This document shows, piece by piece, positions 37,621 to 45,433 of a stretch of 64,000 nt of DNA (its first letter is position 1; each line of letters starts with the position of its first letter). The translations under genes were made by a program, and so were the position numbers. The notes under the pieces were generated by a model that was given only the letters and a program-made list of their open reading frames with translations, did no database searches and was not told the origin of the DNA. This DNA is from Anaerosoma tenue (lineage in GTDB: Bacteria > Actinomycetota > Coriobacteriia > Anaerosomatales > Anaerosomataceae): positions 664,501 through 728,500 of the forward strand of contig NZ_JALNTY010000001.1 in assembly GCF_023161965.1 (NCBI RefSeq), given 5' to 3'.

Positions 37621-37751
37621 GTGAGAAGACCCCCTGTCTATGTGGTGTCTTCTCCCACCCCGCTAGTGATGGAAGAACCCTGTCCGCTCCGCTCGGTAGT
37701 TGGCTGACAGTGTTCAAACCGTTCGTTTCCACGGCGTTGGCCCAAACTGGT
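37621..37751 (-). promoter_or_regulatory. structured leader before the peptide/HD-GYP operon
   Basis: On the minus strand, GAGAAGAC (complement of 37647-37654) and GTCTTCTC (complement of 37623-37630) form an eight-bp stem whose loop contains AGGGGG, the probable ribosome-binding site of the 24-residue peptide. The ATG lies two bases beyond the stem. A further stem CTGTC/GACAG can form upstream. It could control translation. I tested it by eye against c-di-GMP riboswitch consensus and did not find a match. Confidence 0.4.
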
Positions 37752-38417
37752 CTATGAGGTTGTCAAGAAGCCGAGCCGCCTGTTGATCGCATCAAGCGTT
37801 GCCCGGACGATGGAGTCTTTGTCGTTCTGGCGCACCAGCGCCGATCCAGCAAAGGCTTGCTCGCCAAGCGAGGTCACCAGCACCACGCATGAGACGGCAA
37901 CGCTCTCCCGCCCCAAGCGGATGATCTCAACGTCTTCAAGCGCGAAGGTGAACGCGCCCTGAAGGTACTGCGCGATGGCGTCGAGCGTGGCCTCGGCCAC
38001 CAGACGCTCCCGTCCGGTGCGGCTGGCCGGCCCCGTGGCCTTGCCCACGAAGAGCTCGCCCTCGAGCTCGAGGGACACGGCGATGTTCACGTACACGCCC
38101 GCCACCTCGGCATTGATGCTCTTGATCTGCGCGCGTGCGTGCGGTTTGCCCGGGGCCTCGCTCGGGGGCGCCGCCTCCTGGCCCAGCTGCGCGATGGAGA
38201 TCTTCTTGTGGTCCACCGCGATGCCAAAGGCGGCCATCAGCGTGGATTCGATGTCGCGCACCAATTGCTTGGGCGACTTCGAGGGGAGAGCGAGCACGTG
38301 GATCTCATCGATGGTGCCCGCAGGGGATGCCACAACGCGAGCGGCACGAATCTCAGAGACCTGCGACAAGGCCTCCTCGATCTCAGTGATGAGCGAGGGA
38401 GATACCACGGGTTCCAT
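37752..38417 (-). CDS. hypothetical protein, 221 residues
   Basis: A soluble protein with two similar alpha/beta halves separated by a short Pro/Ala/Glu linker (EAAPPSEAPGKPHA). The first half has EEALSQVSEIRAARVVASPAGTIDEIHVL, the second SLELEGELFVGKATGPASRTGRERLVAEATLDAIAQYL. Later motifs include AFAGSALVRQNDKDSIVRATLDAINRRL. The repeated 'ATLDAI' helices and charged strands suggest a small binding or assembly protein. No family recognised. Transcribed alone on the minus strand. Confidence 0.6.
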   Translation of the reverse strand: MEPVVSPSLITEIEEALSQVSEIRAARVVASPAGTIDEIHVLALPSKSPKQLVRDIESTLMAAFGIAVDHKKISIAQLGQEAAPPSEAPGKPHARAQIKSINAEVAGVYVNIAVSLELEGELFVGKATGPASRTGRERLVAEATLDAIAQYLQGAFTFALEDVEIIRLGRESVAVSCVVLVTSLGEQAFAGSALVRQNDKDSIVRATLDAINRRLGFLTTS

Positions 38418-38550
38418 CCGTGCTCCTTGCTTCAGCGTGTGCTACGTCTGTGCTGCGTTGTACCCGCGACTGCGGGTGTACCCGTTCATCACAGTATGCG
38501 CGCCGCGCGCAGGCTGTCAACCGGCGAACGAACCGGCCCGATGAGCAGGA

Positions 38551-38588
38551 ATGCAGAAAGGCGCGGCATCTGCCGCGCCTTTCTGCAT
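38551..38588 (-). terminator. strong hairpin terminator downstream of hpf
   Basis: An almost perfect 17-bp stem with TGCAGAAAGGCGCGGCA on one arm and a loop of about four bases lies 17 bases after the hpf stop. Confidence 0.9.
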
Positions 38589-38604
38589 CAGCGTTCAGGA
38601 TGGT

Positions 38605-39141
38605 TCACGCGGACGTGATAAGCCCGTAGTCGCCGTCGTCGCGACGGTACAGCACGTTGGTGCCCTCCCCGTCCTCGGCACGGAACACGAAGAAGTCGTG
38701 CCCCAGTAGCTCCATCTGGAGCATGGCCTCCTCCGGGCTCATCGGCTTGCTCTCAAGACGCTTGGTCTTCACGATCGCGGGCTCGTCGGGCTCAGCGGGC
38801 ACGGGCGCCGGCATCGGCGCGGGCGCGCCCTTGGTGTGACGGTCGATCATCTTGGTCTTGTACTTGCGCACCTGGCGCTCGAGCTTCTCGCTCACCAGGT
38901 CGATCGCTGCGTACATGTCCGACGCCGCCTCCTTGGCGCGGATCACCGGACCCTTGGTGTAGATCGTGACCTCGGCTACCTGGCCGTTCTGGATCGAGCG
39001 GTTCCGCTCGGTGTAGACCTCGACCTCAGCGCTCATGAGCTGGCTGTCGAGGATCTTCGCAACGCGCCCCACCTTCTCCTCGGCGTACTCGCGGATGGCA
39101 GGGGTGACGTCCATATGACGGCCCTTCACGATCATCTGCAT
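38605..39141 (-). CDS. hpf: ribosome hibernation promoting factor, long form
   Basis: The 178-residue protein starts at ATG 39141, six bases after AGGAGG. Its N-terminal HPF/YfiA domain (IVKGRHMDVTPAIREYAEEKVGR) binds the decoding centre, a Pro/Ala linker follows at about 110-122, and the C-terminal dimerisation domain has KPMSPEEAMLQMELLGHDFFVFR and the RRDDGDYGLI end. Long HPF joins two ribosomes into an inactive 100S particle in stationary phase. Confidence 0.95.
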   Translation of the reverse strand: MQMIVKGRHMDVTPAIREYAEEKVGRVAKILDSQLMSAEVEVYTERNRSIQNGQVAEVTIYTKGPVIRAKEAASDMYAAIDLVSEKLERQVRKYKTKMIDRHTKGAPAPMPAPVPAEPDEPAIVKTKRLESKPMSPEEAMLQMELLGHDFFVFRAEDGEGTNVLYRRDDGDYGLITSA

Positions 39142-39243
39142 ACCGCATCCTCCTTCGAAATGGACCGGACATAGATGAAGATACCCGCCCCGGCCGGATT
39201 GCGGCGGCCGGTACGGGCATCTCCGCATGATCACCACAGCAAT

Positions 39244-39267
39244 GGCGCGGTGATGCCGCACCGCGCC
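39244..39267 (-). terminator. hairpin terminator of the amino-acid ABC operon
   Basis: A nine-bp stem GGCGCGGTG/CACCGCGCC with a six-base loop lies ten bases beyond the stop of the ATPase gene. Confidence 0.7.
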
Positions 39268-39276
39268 GTGAGCATT

Positions 39277-40041
39277 CTACGTGATATGCCCCAGGAAGTC
39301 CTGCGTGCGTTCGTTCTGGGGATTGTCGAACACGGCGGCCGGCGGACCCTCCTCCACGATCACGCCGCCATCCATGAACACGGCCCGGCTGGCCACCTCG
39401 CGCGCAAAGCCCATCTCGTGGGTGACCACCAGCATGGTCATGCCGGCCTGGGCAAGCTCCTTCATCACGTCGAGCACGCCGCGCACCAGCTCGGGGTCGA
39501 GCGCCGAGGTCACCTCGTCGAAGAGCATCACGTGCGGGTCCATCGCCAACGACCGCGCGATGGCCACGCGCTGCTGCTGTCCGCCGGAGAGCTGCGCCGG
39601 GTAGTAATCCACCCGGTCGCCGAGGCCCACTCGCTCAAGCTGCTCCATGGCGACCCGCTCGGCCTCGGCCTTGGAGCGCTTGAGCACCTTGCGCTGCGCG
39701 AGCATCACGTTGCCTTTGGCCGTGAGGTGCGGGAAGAGGTTGAACTGCTGGAACACCATCCCGATGCGCTCGCGCACCTCGTTGATGTTCGTCTTGGGAT
39801 CGTTGACCTTGATGTCCTCAAGCCAGATCTCTCCGCCGGTGGGCTCCTCCAGGCGATTCACGCACCGCAGCATGGTGGACTTGCCCGAACCGCTGGGGCC
39901 CAGGATCACCACCACCTCGCCCTTCTGAACGTCCATGTCCACGTCGCGCAGCACCTCGACCTCGCCAAAGCACTTGCGCAGGTTGTTGATCCGGACGATC
40001 GGGCCCTCGTAGCCGGGGGTGCTCTCGATCTTGTCGGTCAT
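39277..40041 (-). CDS. polar amino-acid ABC transporter ATPase (GlnQ/HisP-like)
   Basis: A 254-residue ABC ATPase with Walker [10 protein letters not shown], the Q-loop segment [13 protein letters not shown] typical of polar amino-acid importers, signature [17 protein letters not shown], Walker [14 protein letters not shown] and H-loop VVTHEMGFA. The TSALDPE and FNLFPH motifs place it in the GlnQ/HisP group. It follows the permease gene by nine bases and powers the importer formed with that permease and a lipoprotein binding protein. Confidence 0.94.
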   Translation of the reverse strand: MTDKIESTPGYEGPIVRINNLRKCFGEVEVLRDVDMDVQKGEVVVILGPSGSGKSTMLRCVNRLEEPTGGEIWLEDIKVNDPKTNINEVRERIGMVFQQFNLFPHLTAKGNVMLAQRKVLKRSKAEAERVAMEQLERVGLGDRVDYYPAQLSGGQQQRVAIARSLAMDPHVMLFDEVTSALDPELVRGVLDVMKELAQAGMTMLVVTHEMGFAREVASRAVFMDGGVIVEEGPPAAVFDNPQNERTQDFLGHIT

Positions 40042-40050
40042 CGTCGCCCC

Positions 40051-41400
40051 CTATCGTCCGGTATCGGGCCGCGATGCGGCATCGTCGTCTGCGAGCGGCA
40101 CGTTAGCGCCGCGCTCACGCGCAGCTATCGCTGCCGCGGCCACGGCCTTGCGCTCCTGCTCGTGCGCCAGGTTGTCCTCGGTGCTCTTCTCAAAGGTCAC
40201 CGAACCGCCGCCCTCCGAGCGCGCCAGCCGGTTCTCGAGTTGCTGCACGAGACGGCCGAGCGGGATGGTGATCACGAGATAGAAGAGCGCCGCGAGCAGA
40301 TACGAGGAGACGTTGAGCGTGCTCGACGCCACCTCACGCGCCTTCATGACCATCTCGCCAAAGCCCACTGCCGCAAAGAGCGAGGTGTCTTTGAACAGCA
40401 GGATGAACTCGGACATCATCGTGGGCAGGATGCGGCGCACGGTCTGCGGGATGATCACGTAGGTCATCGACTGCGCCGCGGTCATTCCCAGTGAGCGCGC
40501 CGCCTCGGTCTGCCCCTTGTTGATCGACTCGATGCCGGCGCGGAATATCTCGGCCATATATGCCGAGGAGTTGAAGCTGAGCACGAGGATCACGCGCAGC
40601 CACATCGAGTTGTCTTCGCCGAAGAGCCCCGGCTGGTTGATCACGGGCAGCATCTTCACCAACGTCTGCCAGAACGGCATCAGCGGCAGCCCGAAGAACA
40701 CGATGAGGATCTGCAGGAAGATCGGCGTACCACGGACCACGTCCACGTAGAGCGTGGCGGGCCAACGGAACCATCGCGTGCGGGCCATCTTCATGAAGGC
40801 CAGCGTGAGGCCGCCCGGGATGGCGAATGCGAACGAGATCAGCACCGCCACCAGCGAGATCGGGAACGCCCTCGCGATGATGGGGAACGCGGCTGAGATG
40901 ACGTCGGGTGACGCGAACAGGTGCGAGACCTTGGCGGCCTCCCACCAGTCGAGCGCGCCCAGGATGCCCGGCCGCCCAGAATCGAACACCACGTCCGAGC
41001 CGCCCACCGTGATCACGTCGCCATCGGTGAGGGTCGGCGTTCCCTCTACGGGCGCGCCGTTGAGCAGCACCGGCGTGGGGCTGGTCTCCTCGGCGGTGAG
41101 CACCCACTCGGTGTCACGCATGCCCGCTCCGGGCGGCGTGCGCTGCATCGTGGCCGCGAGGTTCTTCTCCAGTTCGGCGAGGTCGGCCACCACGTTGGTC
41201 TGCGACCGCCCGATGGTGATCTCGTCGCGTGTGGGCGAGATCACATACACATCGTCCACGGTGCCGGTCTGGCCGCGTGGCGCGTTACGCTCGAAGAGCA
41301 TCCGCGCCGGGCCTGTCATCGTGAGCAGCAATGCCAGAAGCACCACCGCCACGACGCCCGTGATCACGTACCCAAGTGAGTTACGGAGCTTTGAGTGCAC
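40051..41400 (-). CDS. polar amino-acid ABC permease with extra N-terminal helix and FHA-like domain
   Basis: The 449-residue protein starts at GTG 41400 after AGGAGG. Residues 165-395 form a HisM/GlnP-type permease with the coupling loop EAARSLGMTAAQSMTYVIIPQ at about 299-319. Before it are a transmembrane helix (11-30) and an inserted domain at about 51-139 with ITIGRSQTN, VLLNGAPVEGTPTLTDGDVITVGG and VVF, which follow the strand order of an FHA domain (GR, N-G, G-D-x-I). With the N-terminus inside, that domain would lie outside the membrane. Phosphothreonine-contact residues (S-x-x-H) are not apparent. A charged Ala/Glu tail follows after 396. The usual family length is about 220 residues. 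Confidence 0.85.
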   Translation of the reverse strand: MHSKLRNSLGYVITGVVAVVLLALLLTMTGPARMLFERNAPRGQTGTVDDVYVISPTRDEITIGRSQTNVVADLAELEKNLAATMQRTPPGAGMRDTEWVLTAEETSPTPVLLNGAPVEGTPTLTDGDVITVGGSDVVFDSGRPGILGALDWWEAAKVSHLFASPDVISAAFPIIARAFPISLVAVLISFAFAIPGGLTLAFMKMARTRWFRWPATLYVDVVRGTPIFLQILIVFFGLPLMPFWQTLVKMLPVINQPGLFGEDNSMWLRVILVLSFNSSAYMAEIFRAGIESINKGQTEAARSLGMTAAQSMTYVIIPQTVRRILPTMMSEFILLFKDTSLFAAVGFGEMVMKAREVASSTLNVSSYLLAALFYLVITIPLGRLVQQLENRLARSEGGGSVTFEKSTEDNLAHEQERKAVAAAAIAARERGANVPLADDDAASRPDTGR

Positions 41401-41430
41401 GGGCCCTCCTACGATGGGCTCGGATACAGG

Positions 41431-41461
41431 TGGGGCCGGCGGTTCGTGTCCGCCGGCCCCA
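41431..41461 (-). terminator. hairpin between binding-protein and permease genes
   Basis: A 12-bp perfect stem TGGGGCCGGCGG/CCGCCGGCCCCA with a seven-base loop. In binding-protein operons such hairpins often lower downstream expression or stabilise the binding-protein mRNA. Confidence 0.6.
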
Positions 41462-41523
41462 GTATACCGCTCTACTCAGATAGCACGGCAGTGTTTATAC
41501 AGTGCCATCTGCCTGGTACTCGC

Positions 41524-42420
41524 CTAGTCGGCCTTCTTGACCGCGAGCGACTGGTTGGAGTTGATGTACGGATCCGAGAAGTCCACCGACTGCTTGCGCT
41601 CGTCGGTGATCGTCATCGCGGATGCGATCATGTCGAACTCGGTGCCAGCCTGCACGCCGGTGATCAGCGCGTCGAACTTGTAGCTCTTGAACTCGACGTC
41701 AACGCCGAGCTTCTCGCCGATGGCGTTCATCAGGTCGACGTCGAAGCCCACGACCTCGCCACCCTCGACGTTCTCGAACGGCGGGTAGGCGGTGTCGGAG
41801 CCGACCACGATCTTGCCGTCGGTGATGAGATCCATCTCGCCAGCGGGCTGCTCGGTGACGCCGCTCTCGGCCTCAGGGTAGGACATGGGGGCCGCGCCGA
41901 ACCAGGTCTCGTAGATGGTGTCGTAGGTTCCATCGGCGATAAGCTCGCCAAGCGCCCAGTTCACGGAGTCACGCAGGACCGCGTCGTCCTTGTTGAACGC
42001 GAAGCCGTAGGTCTCATCGGTGGGGATCTCCTCAACGATGACCAGACCGCGAGTCTCGTCCTTCACGATGTCCTGGCTGATCGGCAGGTCGTTGACCACG
42101 CCGTCGACGTCGCCAGCCTGCAGCGCCGAGAAGGCAAGCAGGATGTCGTCGTACGCAACGACCTCGACGCCCTTGGTCTCCAGGTTCTCCCTGGCCCAAC
42201 CCTCGCCAGTGGTACCGGACTGGACGCCGACCTTGTCGCCCTCTCCGAGATCGTCAACGCCCGCGATCGCGCCTTCGGTCTCGTCGGCAGGGGCCTCGGT
42301 CTCGCTGCCCGTGTCGGTGTCCGTGGTCTCCTCATCGCCCGCACAACCGCTCAGCGCGAACATGCTGAACGCAAGCGCGAGAGCCATGAAGAGAGCCAGG
42401 AACTTCTTTGACTTGCTCAT
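41524..42420 (-). CDS. circularly permuted amino-acid-binding lipoprotein (SBP_bac_3 type)
   Basis: The 298-residue protein starts at ATG 42420, with AAAGGAGG five bases before. A signal peptide ends in lipobox LSGC (Cys26), followed by an acidic Thr/Asp/Glu linker. The two halves of the solute-binding fold appear in reversed order. Residues 53-175 match the second half of family 3 binding proteins (GDKVGVQSGTTGE, GVVNDLP, then the usual C-terminal end DGTYDTIYETWFG). Residues 203-298 match the first half (GKIVVGSDTAYPPFEN, GFDVDLMNAIGEKLG, TITDERKQSVDFSDPY, ending SLAVKKAD). Ligand-binding residues (the Arg of TDERK, SGTTGE, the Asp of NDLP) are kept. It works with the permease and ATPase encoded next. 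Confidence 0.92.
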   Translation of the reverse strand: MSKSKKFLALFMALALAFSMFALSGCAGDEETTDTDTGSETEAPADETEGAIAGVDDLGEGDKVGVQSGTTGEGWARENLETKGVEVVAYDDILLAFSALQAGDVDGVVNDLPISQDIVKDETRGLVIVEEIPTDETYGFAFNKDDAVLRDSVNWALGELIADGTYDTIYETWFGAAPMSYPEAESGVTEQPAGEMDLITDGKIVVGSDTAYPPFENVEGGEVVGFDVDLMNAIGEKLGVDVEFKSYKFDALITGVQAGTEFDMIASAMTITDERKQSVDFSDPYINSNQSLAVKKAD

Positions 42421-42485
42421 GGAGCCTCCTTTGAATGCCAAGCCGTGAGGGCTTCTCGGTGCCCCCCTTACATCACCGGTGCATA

Positions 42486-42491
42486 AGTATA
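42486..42491 (-). promoter_or_regulatory. possible -10 box of the binding-protein operon
   Basis: TATACT on the minus strand lies 66 bases before the binding-protein start, with TTCACG 19 bases upstream as a weak -35. A small hairpin AAGCC/GGCTT lies in the leader. Confidence 0.4.
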
Positions 42492-42554
42492 CCGCACAGC
42501 CGTATAGGAGCGTGAATCGAGATTTGAATATCCACGGGTACGCCGGGAATATGC

Positions 42555-42586
42555 AGAGGGGTCCTACTCATGGGCAGGACCCCTCT
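42555..42586 (-). terminator. hairpin terminator after the second binding-protein gene
   Basis: An 11-bp perfect stem AGAGGGGTCCT/AGGACCCCTCT lies 24 bases beyond the stop. Confidence 0.75.
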
Positions 42587-42610
42587 CAGAGTATGCAATC
42601 CAAGTCGATG

Positions 42611-43462
42611 CTAGCTGGTGGCGCCGTCCACAGAGACGGTCAACGCGGGCACATCGCCGAGCCATTTGCGACGGATGGTCTCGAGCACGCCGTCGGCAGC
42701 CATGCCGTCGAGCGCGGTACGCACCGCCGCCTCGAGTTCCACCGCGTCCTTGCGCACCGAGATGCCCAGTGGCTGCGCATCGCCGAACTGCCCCGCGAAG
42801 CCCACGCCCGGATGGTCGCGTGCGATGTACGCACCCACCACCGCGTCGCCGGCGACCACGTCGATCTCACCCGCATCGAGTGCCGCGATGGCGTCCTTGA
42901 GCGTGTCGAACGACTGCACGAAACCCTCCCCGTACTCGCCCTCGAGCTCCCAGAAGGCCGCGCTCGAGGCTTGCGCACCCACACGCATGCCGGGGATCTG
43001 CTCAGGCGTCACGGTGGCCACCACCGAAGCCGAGGTGTCATCCGATGAGGCCGCGAAGAACGCCGGTCCGTCCACGATGTAGCTGCCGGCGGTCGTGACG
43101 TTGGCGAGCACGGCATCGGTGATCGGCACGGCGCCCAGCATGATGTCGATCTCGCCGGAATCGAGCGCGGCGGTCATGTCGGCCGGCTTCACATCCACCA
43201 GCTCCAGATGCAGCCCGAGCCGCTCGGCCACCGCGGCAGCCACATCCACGTCGATGCCGACCTTGGCGCCGTTGGCGGTGCCGGCGAACGGCGGATACGC
43301 CATATCGACGCCCACGCGGAGAACACCCTCCTCGGCGATCACCGGCGGTTCCACGACCGGCGTGCGAGCGGGCTCCTCCTCCGGAGCGCCGCCGCCACAG
43401 CCCACGAGGCCGACGGCGAGCGCCACCACGAGCAGGACCACCGGCAGAAGACGTGCCCTCAC
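42611..43462 (-). CDS. amino-acid-binding lipoprotein, normal domain order
   Basis: The 283-residue family 3 solute-binding protein starts at GTG 43462, with AAGGAG seven bases before. The lipobox is VGCG after a hydrophobic signal (LLPVVLLVVALAVGL). The order is standard: VLRVGVDMAYPPFAG, MLGAVPITDAVLANV, then the second lobe IPGMRVGAQASSAAF and the end ETIRRKWLG. The usual TITxER motif reads AVPITDAVLA, so the conserved ligand Arg is not at its normal place and the ligand may differ. It has no permease gene of its own and may feed the neighbouring importer. Confidence 0.88.
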   Translation of the reverse strand: MRARLLPVVLLVVALAVGLVGCGGGAPEEEPARTPVVEPPVIAEEGVLRVGVDMAYPPFAGTANGAKVGIDVDVAAAVAERLGLHLELVDVKPADMTAALDSGEIDIMLGAVPITDAVLANVTTAGSYIVDGPAFFAASSDDTSASVVATVTPEQIPGMRVGAQASSAAFWELEGEYGEGFVQSFDTLKDAIAALDAGEIDVVAGDAVVGAYIARDHPGVGFAGQFGDAQPLGISVRKDAVELEAAVRTALDGMAADGVLETIRRKWLGDVPALTVSVDGATS

Positions 43463-43815
43463 GGCTCCACTCCTTCCCAACGACCTGCCGTCCGCAGACG
43501 AACGAACCACAGACGACGGCGTACTGTGCGAATCTAGCTTCCACCCGGCTGACCTGGTCTTTGACCCCACACTCGCATACCGGGACTTCCGCAAGGCATG
43601 GCCTCACTACCGGTCCTCTCGCCCCGGGCGACCTCTCGGCTGCCCGGAACGGTACGACTTACCCCTAAGGCGCGCCATGCTCACGACGAGGCTTGGCCTC
43701 GCGCTTACGTGGATCCTTTTGGCCGCGCCTACCATGGACTAAGACGCTTGCGCGTCCGCAACCACAGACCCGGGTGGAAGCAAGGAGAAGTGTAGCAGGT
43801 GGGACCGGGATACGC
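43463..43815 (-). other. long intergenic region, probably a structured leader
   Basis: This 353-base stretch separates comF from the second binding-protein gene. It can form several stems: CCGGGC/GCCCGG, CGAGGC/GCCTCG, GACGC/GCGTC, TACCGG/CCGGTA and GGCGCG/CGCGCC enclosing others. No coding frame is convincing. I compared it by memory with RNase P, SRP RNA, tmRNA, T-box, cobalamin, lysine and c-di-AMP elements and found no match. It could be an untranslated leader, a small RNA, or simply GC-rich spacer. Confidence 0.3.
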
Positions 43816-44484
43816 TCACACCGAGCGGGCCACGGCCAGCGCGCGAACACGGGTGACGCCCGCCCCTGTGAGGGCCCGGGCTGCGGCGTCGAAGGTGGCC
43901 CCTGTGGTGAACACGTCGTCGACGAGAACCGCCTGCCGGAGACCGCACGCCCCGTCCACCTCGAACGCGCCCTGACGGTTGGCGAAGCGGTCGCTCCTGC
44001 CCAGGGCGCGCTGATCGGCGCCACGGGTGGAGCGGAGCGGCCTCAGCACGGGGAGGTCCACGCATCTGCCGAGTTCACGGGCGATGTCGGCTGCGTGGTC
44101 GAACCCCCGGCGACGCACCGCCGACGGCGAAGCCGGCACGGGGACGAGAACATCCTCGGGGTCCAGCCAGCCCCCCGCGCACCCGGCGAGCAGCTCTGCG
44201 AGCACTCCTGCGTAGCGGCGCTCGCCACCGTCCTTCAGCAGCACCACCGCGCGCGAGACGGGCGGTTCGAGCGTAGCGGCGCAGCGGGCGGCCGAGAACG
44301 CGAACGTGGATCCCTGGCACTCGGCACACACCGCATATCCGCCGAGCGGCGCACCGCACCGGGGACACGCGCTGGCCGGATCGATACGCGCCACCGCCAG
44401 GCGGCACTCGTCGCACAGCAAGGTGCCTGGCGCATCGCACCCCGCGCACCGCGGCGGGAACACCAGGTCGAGCAACGCCCGCAC
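43816..44484 (-). CDS. comF: ComF-family phosphoribosyltransferase-like protein
   Basis: The 222-residue protein starts at GTG 44484. An N-terminal zinc-ribbon-like part has CAGC, CDEC, CPRC and CAEC cysteine pairs, followed by a phosphoribosyltransferase domain with PVPASPSAVRRRGFDHA and the PRPP-loop LVDDVFTTGAT. ComF is required for DNA uptake in naturally competent bacteria, though many carriers are not known to be competent. No other competence genes lie in the window. Confidence 0.9.
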   Translation of the reverse strand: MRALLDLVFPPRCAGCDAPGTLLCDECRLAVARIDPASACPRCGAPLGGYAVCAECQGSTFAFSAARCAATLEPPVSRAVVLLKDGGERRYAGVLAELLAGCAGGWLDPEDVLVPVPASPSAVRRRGFDHAADIARELGRCVDLPVLRPLRSTRGADQRALGRSDRFANRQGAFEVDGACGLRQAVLVDDVFTTGATFDAAARALTGAGVTRVRALAVARSV

Positions 44485-44512
44485 GTCCTCCCCTCTCCGG
44501 GGCCGGACGCGC

Positions 44513-45424
44513 TCAGCCGATGAGCAGCTGCAGCACCGGGATCGTCACCACGGCCCCCACCATCGTTGCCAGGATCGCCGAAGCGATGAAGTCGCTGTCG
44601 AGCCTGAACCGCTGCCCCATGATCACGAGCAGCATCATCGTGGGCACCCCCGCCTCGATGACCGCCACACGGAGCGAGGCCGGATCATCGAGCAACAGCG
44701 TGGCCAACCCGAGCGCGATGAGCGGCAGCGCCACCAGCTTGACGAGCACCAGCACCGACACCCGCGGCAGATGCTCGCGCAGCGCCCTCGGCTTGAGGCT
44801 GAGCCCCACCGAGATCATGATCACGGGCACGACCACCTTACCCAGCGCATCCAACCAGGATGTGAGCAGTTCCGGAAGCGCGACCGAACGAAGTATCAAC
44901 GCGGCCGCCAGGGCGATGAACGGTGGGAACGTGGCCATCTCCTTGAGCGGGTTCACCTTCACCTCGCCGGCGCCATAGTGGCCAGCTACCAGAGTGCCCA
45001 CGGAGATCACCGCGGCGGTGTTGCCGAAGACGTCGGAGAAGATGGCGCGCACCAGGCCCGGGTCGCCCAGAAGCGCCTGCGCAACGGGGTAGCCCATGTA
45101 GCCGGTATTGCCGAAGACGCACGCCATGATGAACGCGCCGGCGGTAGGTCCCTTGAGACCGAGAAGCCGGGAGAGCGCCCAGCCGATCCCGAGACCGATG
45201 AGTGCCACCACCCAGGCGATGGCGGGCAGCATGCCGAGCGACGGATCGAGGTCCGCCTTGTACACGGCGCTGAAGATCAACGCGGGCAGCGCCACGTACA
45301 TGAGCACCGTGTTGAGCGGACGGGAGTCCTCGGCAGAGAGCAGGCCGCTCACGCGCAGCGCCACGCCCACGCCCACCAGGGCGAGCAGCCCGCCGATCAC
45401 GCCGATGAGGCTGCCGACCTCCAC
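44513..45424 (-). CDS. AEC-family (auxin efflux carrier type) transporter
   Basis: The 303-residue membrane protein starts at GTG 45424. It has about ten helices, with LNTVLMYVALPALIFSAVYK near the N-terminus, CVFGNTGYMGYPVAQALLG in the first half and VAVIEAGVPTMMLLVIMG in the second. This is the inverted-repeat pattern of AEC carriers, whose bacterial members move malate, other carboxylates or amino acids. It lies nine bases after mtnA, so it may belong to the salvage-gene transcription unit. Confidence 0.85.
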   Translation of the reverse strand: MEVGSLIGVIGGLLALVGVGVALRVSGLLSAEDSRPLNTVLMYVALPALIFSAVYKADLDPSLGMLPAIAWVVALIGLGIGWALSRLLGLKGPTAGAFIMACVFGNTGYMGYPVAQALLGDPGLVRAIFSDVFGNTAAVISVGTLVAGHYGAGEVKVNPLKEMATFPPFIALAAALILRSVALPELLTSWLDALGKVVVPVIMISVGLSLKPRALREHLPRVSVLVLVKLVALPLIALGLATLLLDDPASLRVAVIEAGVPTMMLLVIMGQRFRLDSDFIASAILATMVGAVVTIPVLQLLIG

Positions 45425-45433
45425 GGTCGCCGC

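Noticed and set aside
37490-37732. 80-codon minus-strand frame overlapping the 24-residue peptide
   Set aside because: It is a different frame with no hydrophobic or domain pattern. The short MKR peptide in the other frame is better placed and spaced.
37621-37751. c-di-GMP (GEMM) riboswitch before the HD-GYP operon
   Set aside because: The context is suggestive, but the conserved GEMM-I core and tetraloop receptor sequences are not found.
43463-43815. RNase P RNA, SRP RNA or T-box in the comF intergenic gap
   Set aside because: Core conserved sequences of each (for example GAGGAAAGTCC, GGAAGGNAGCA, GGGTGGNACCGCG) are not present in the correct orientation for the downstream gene.
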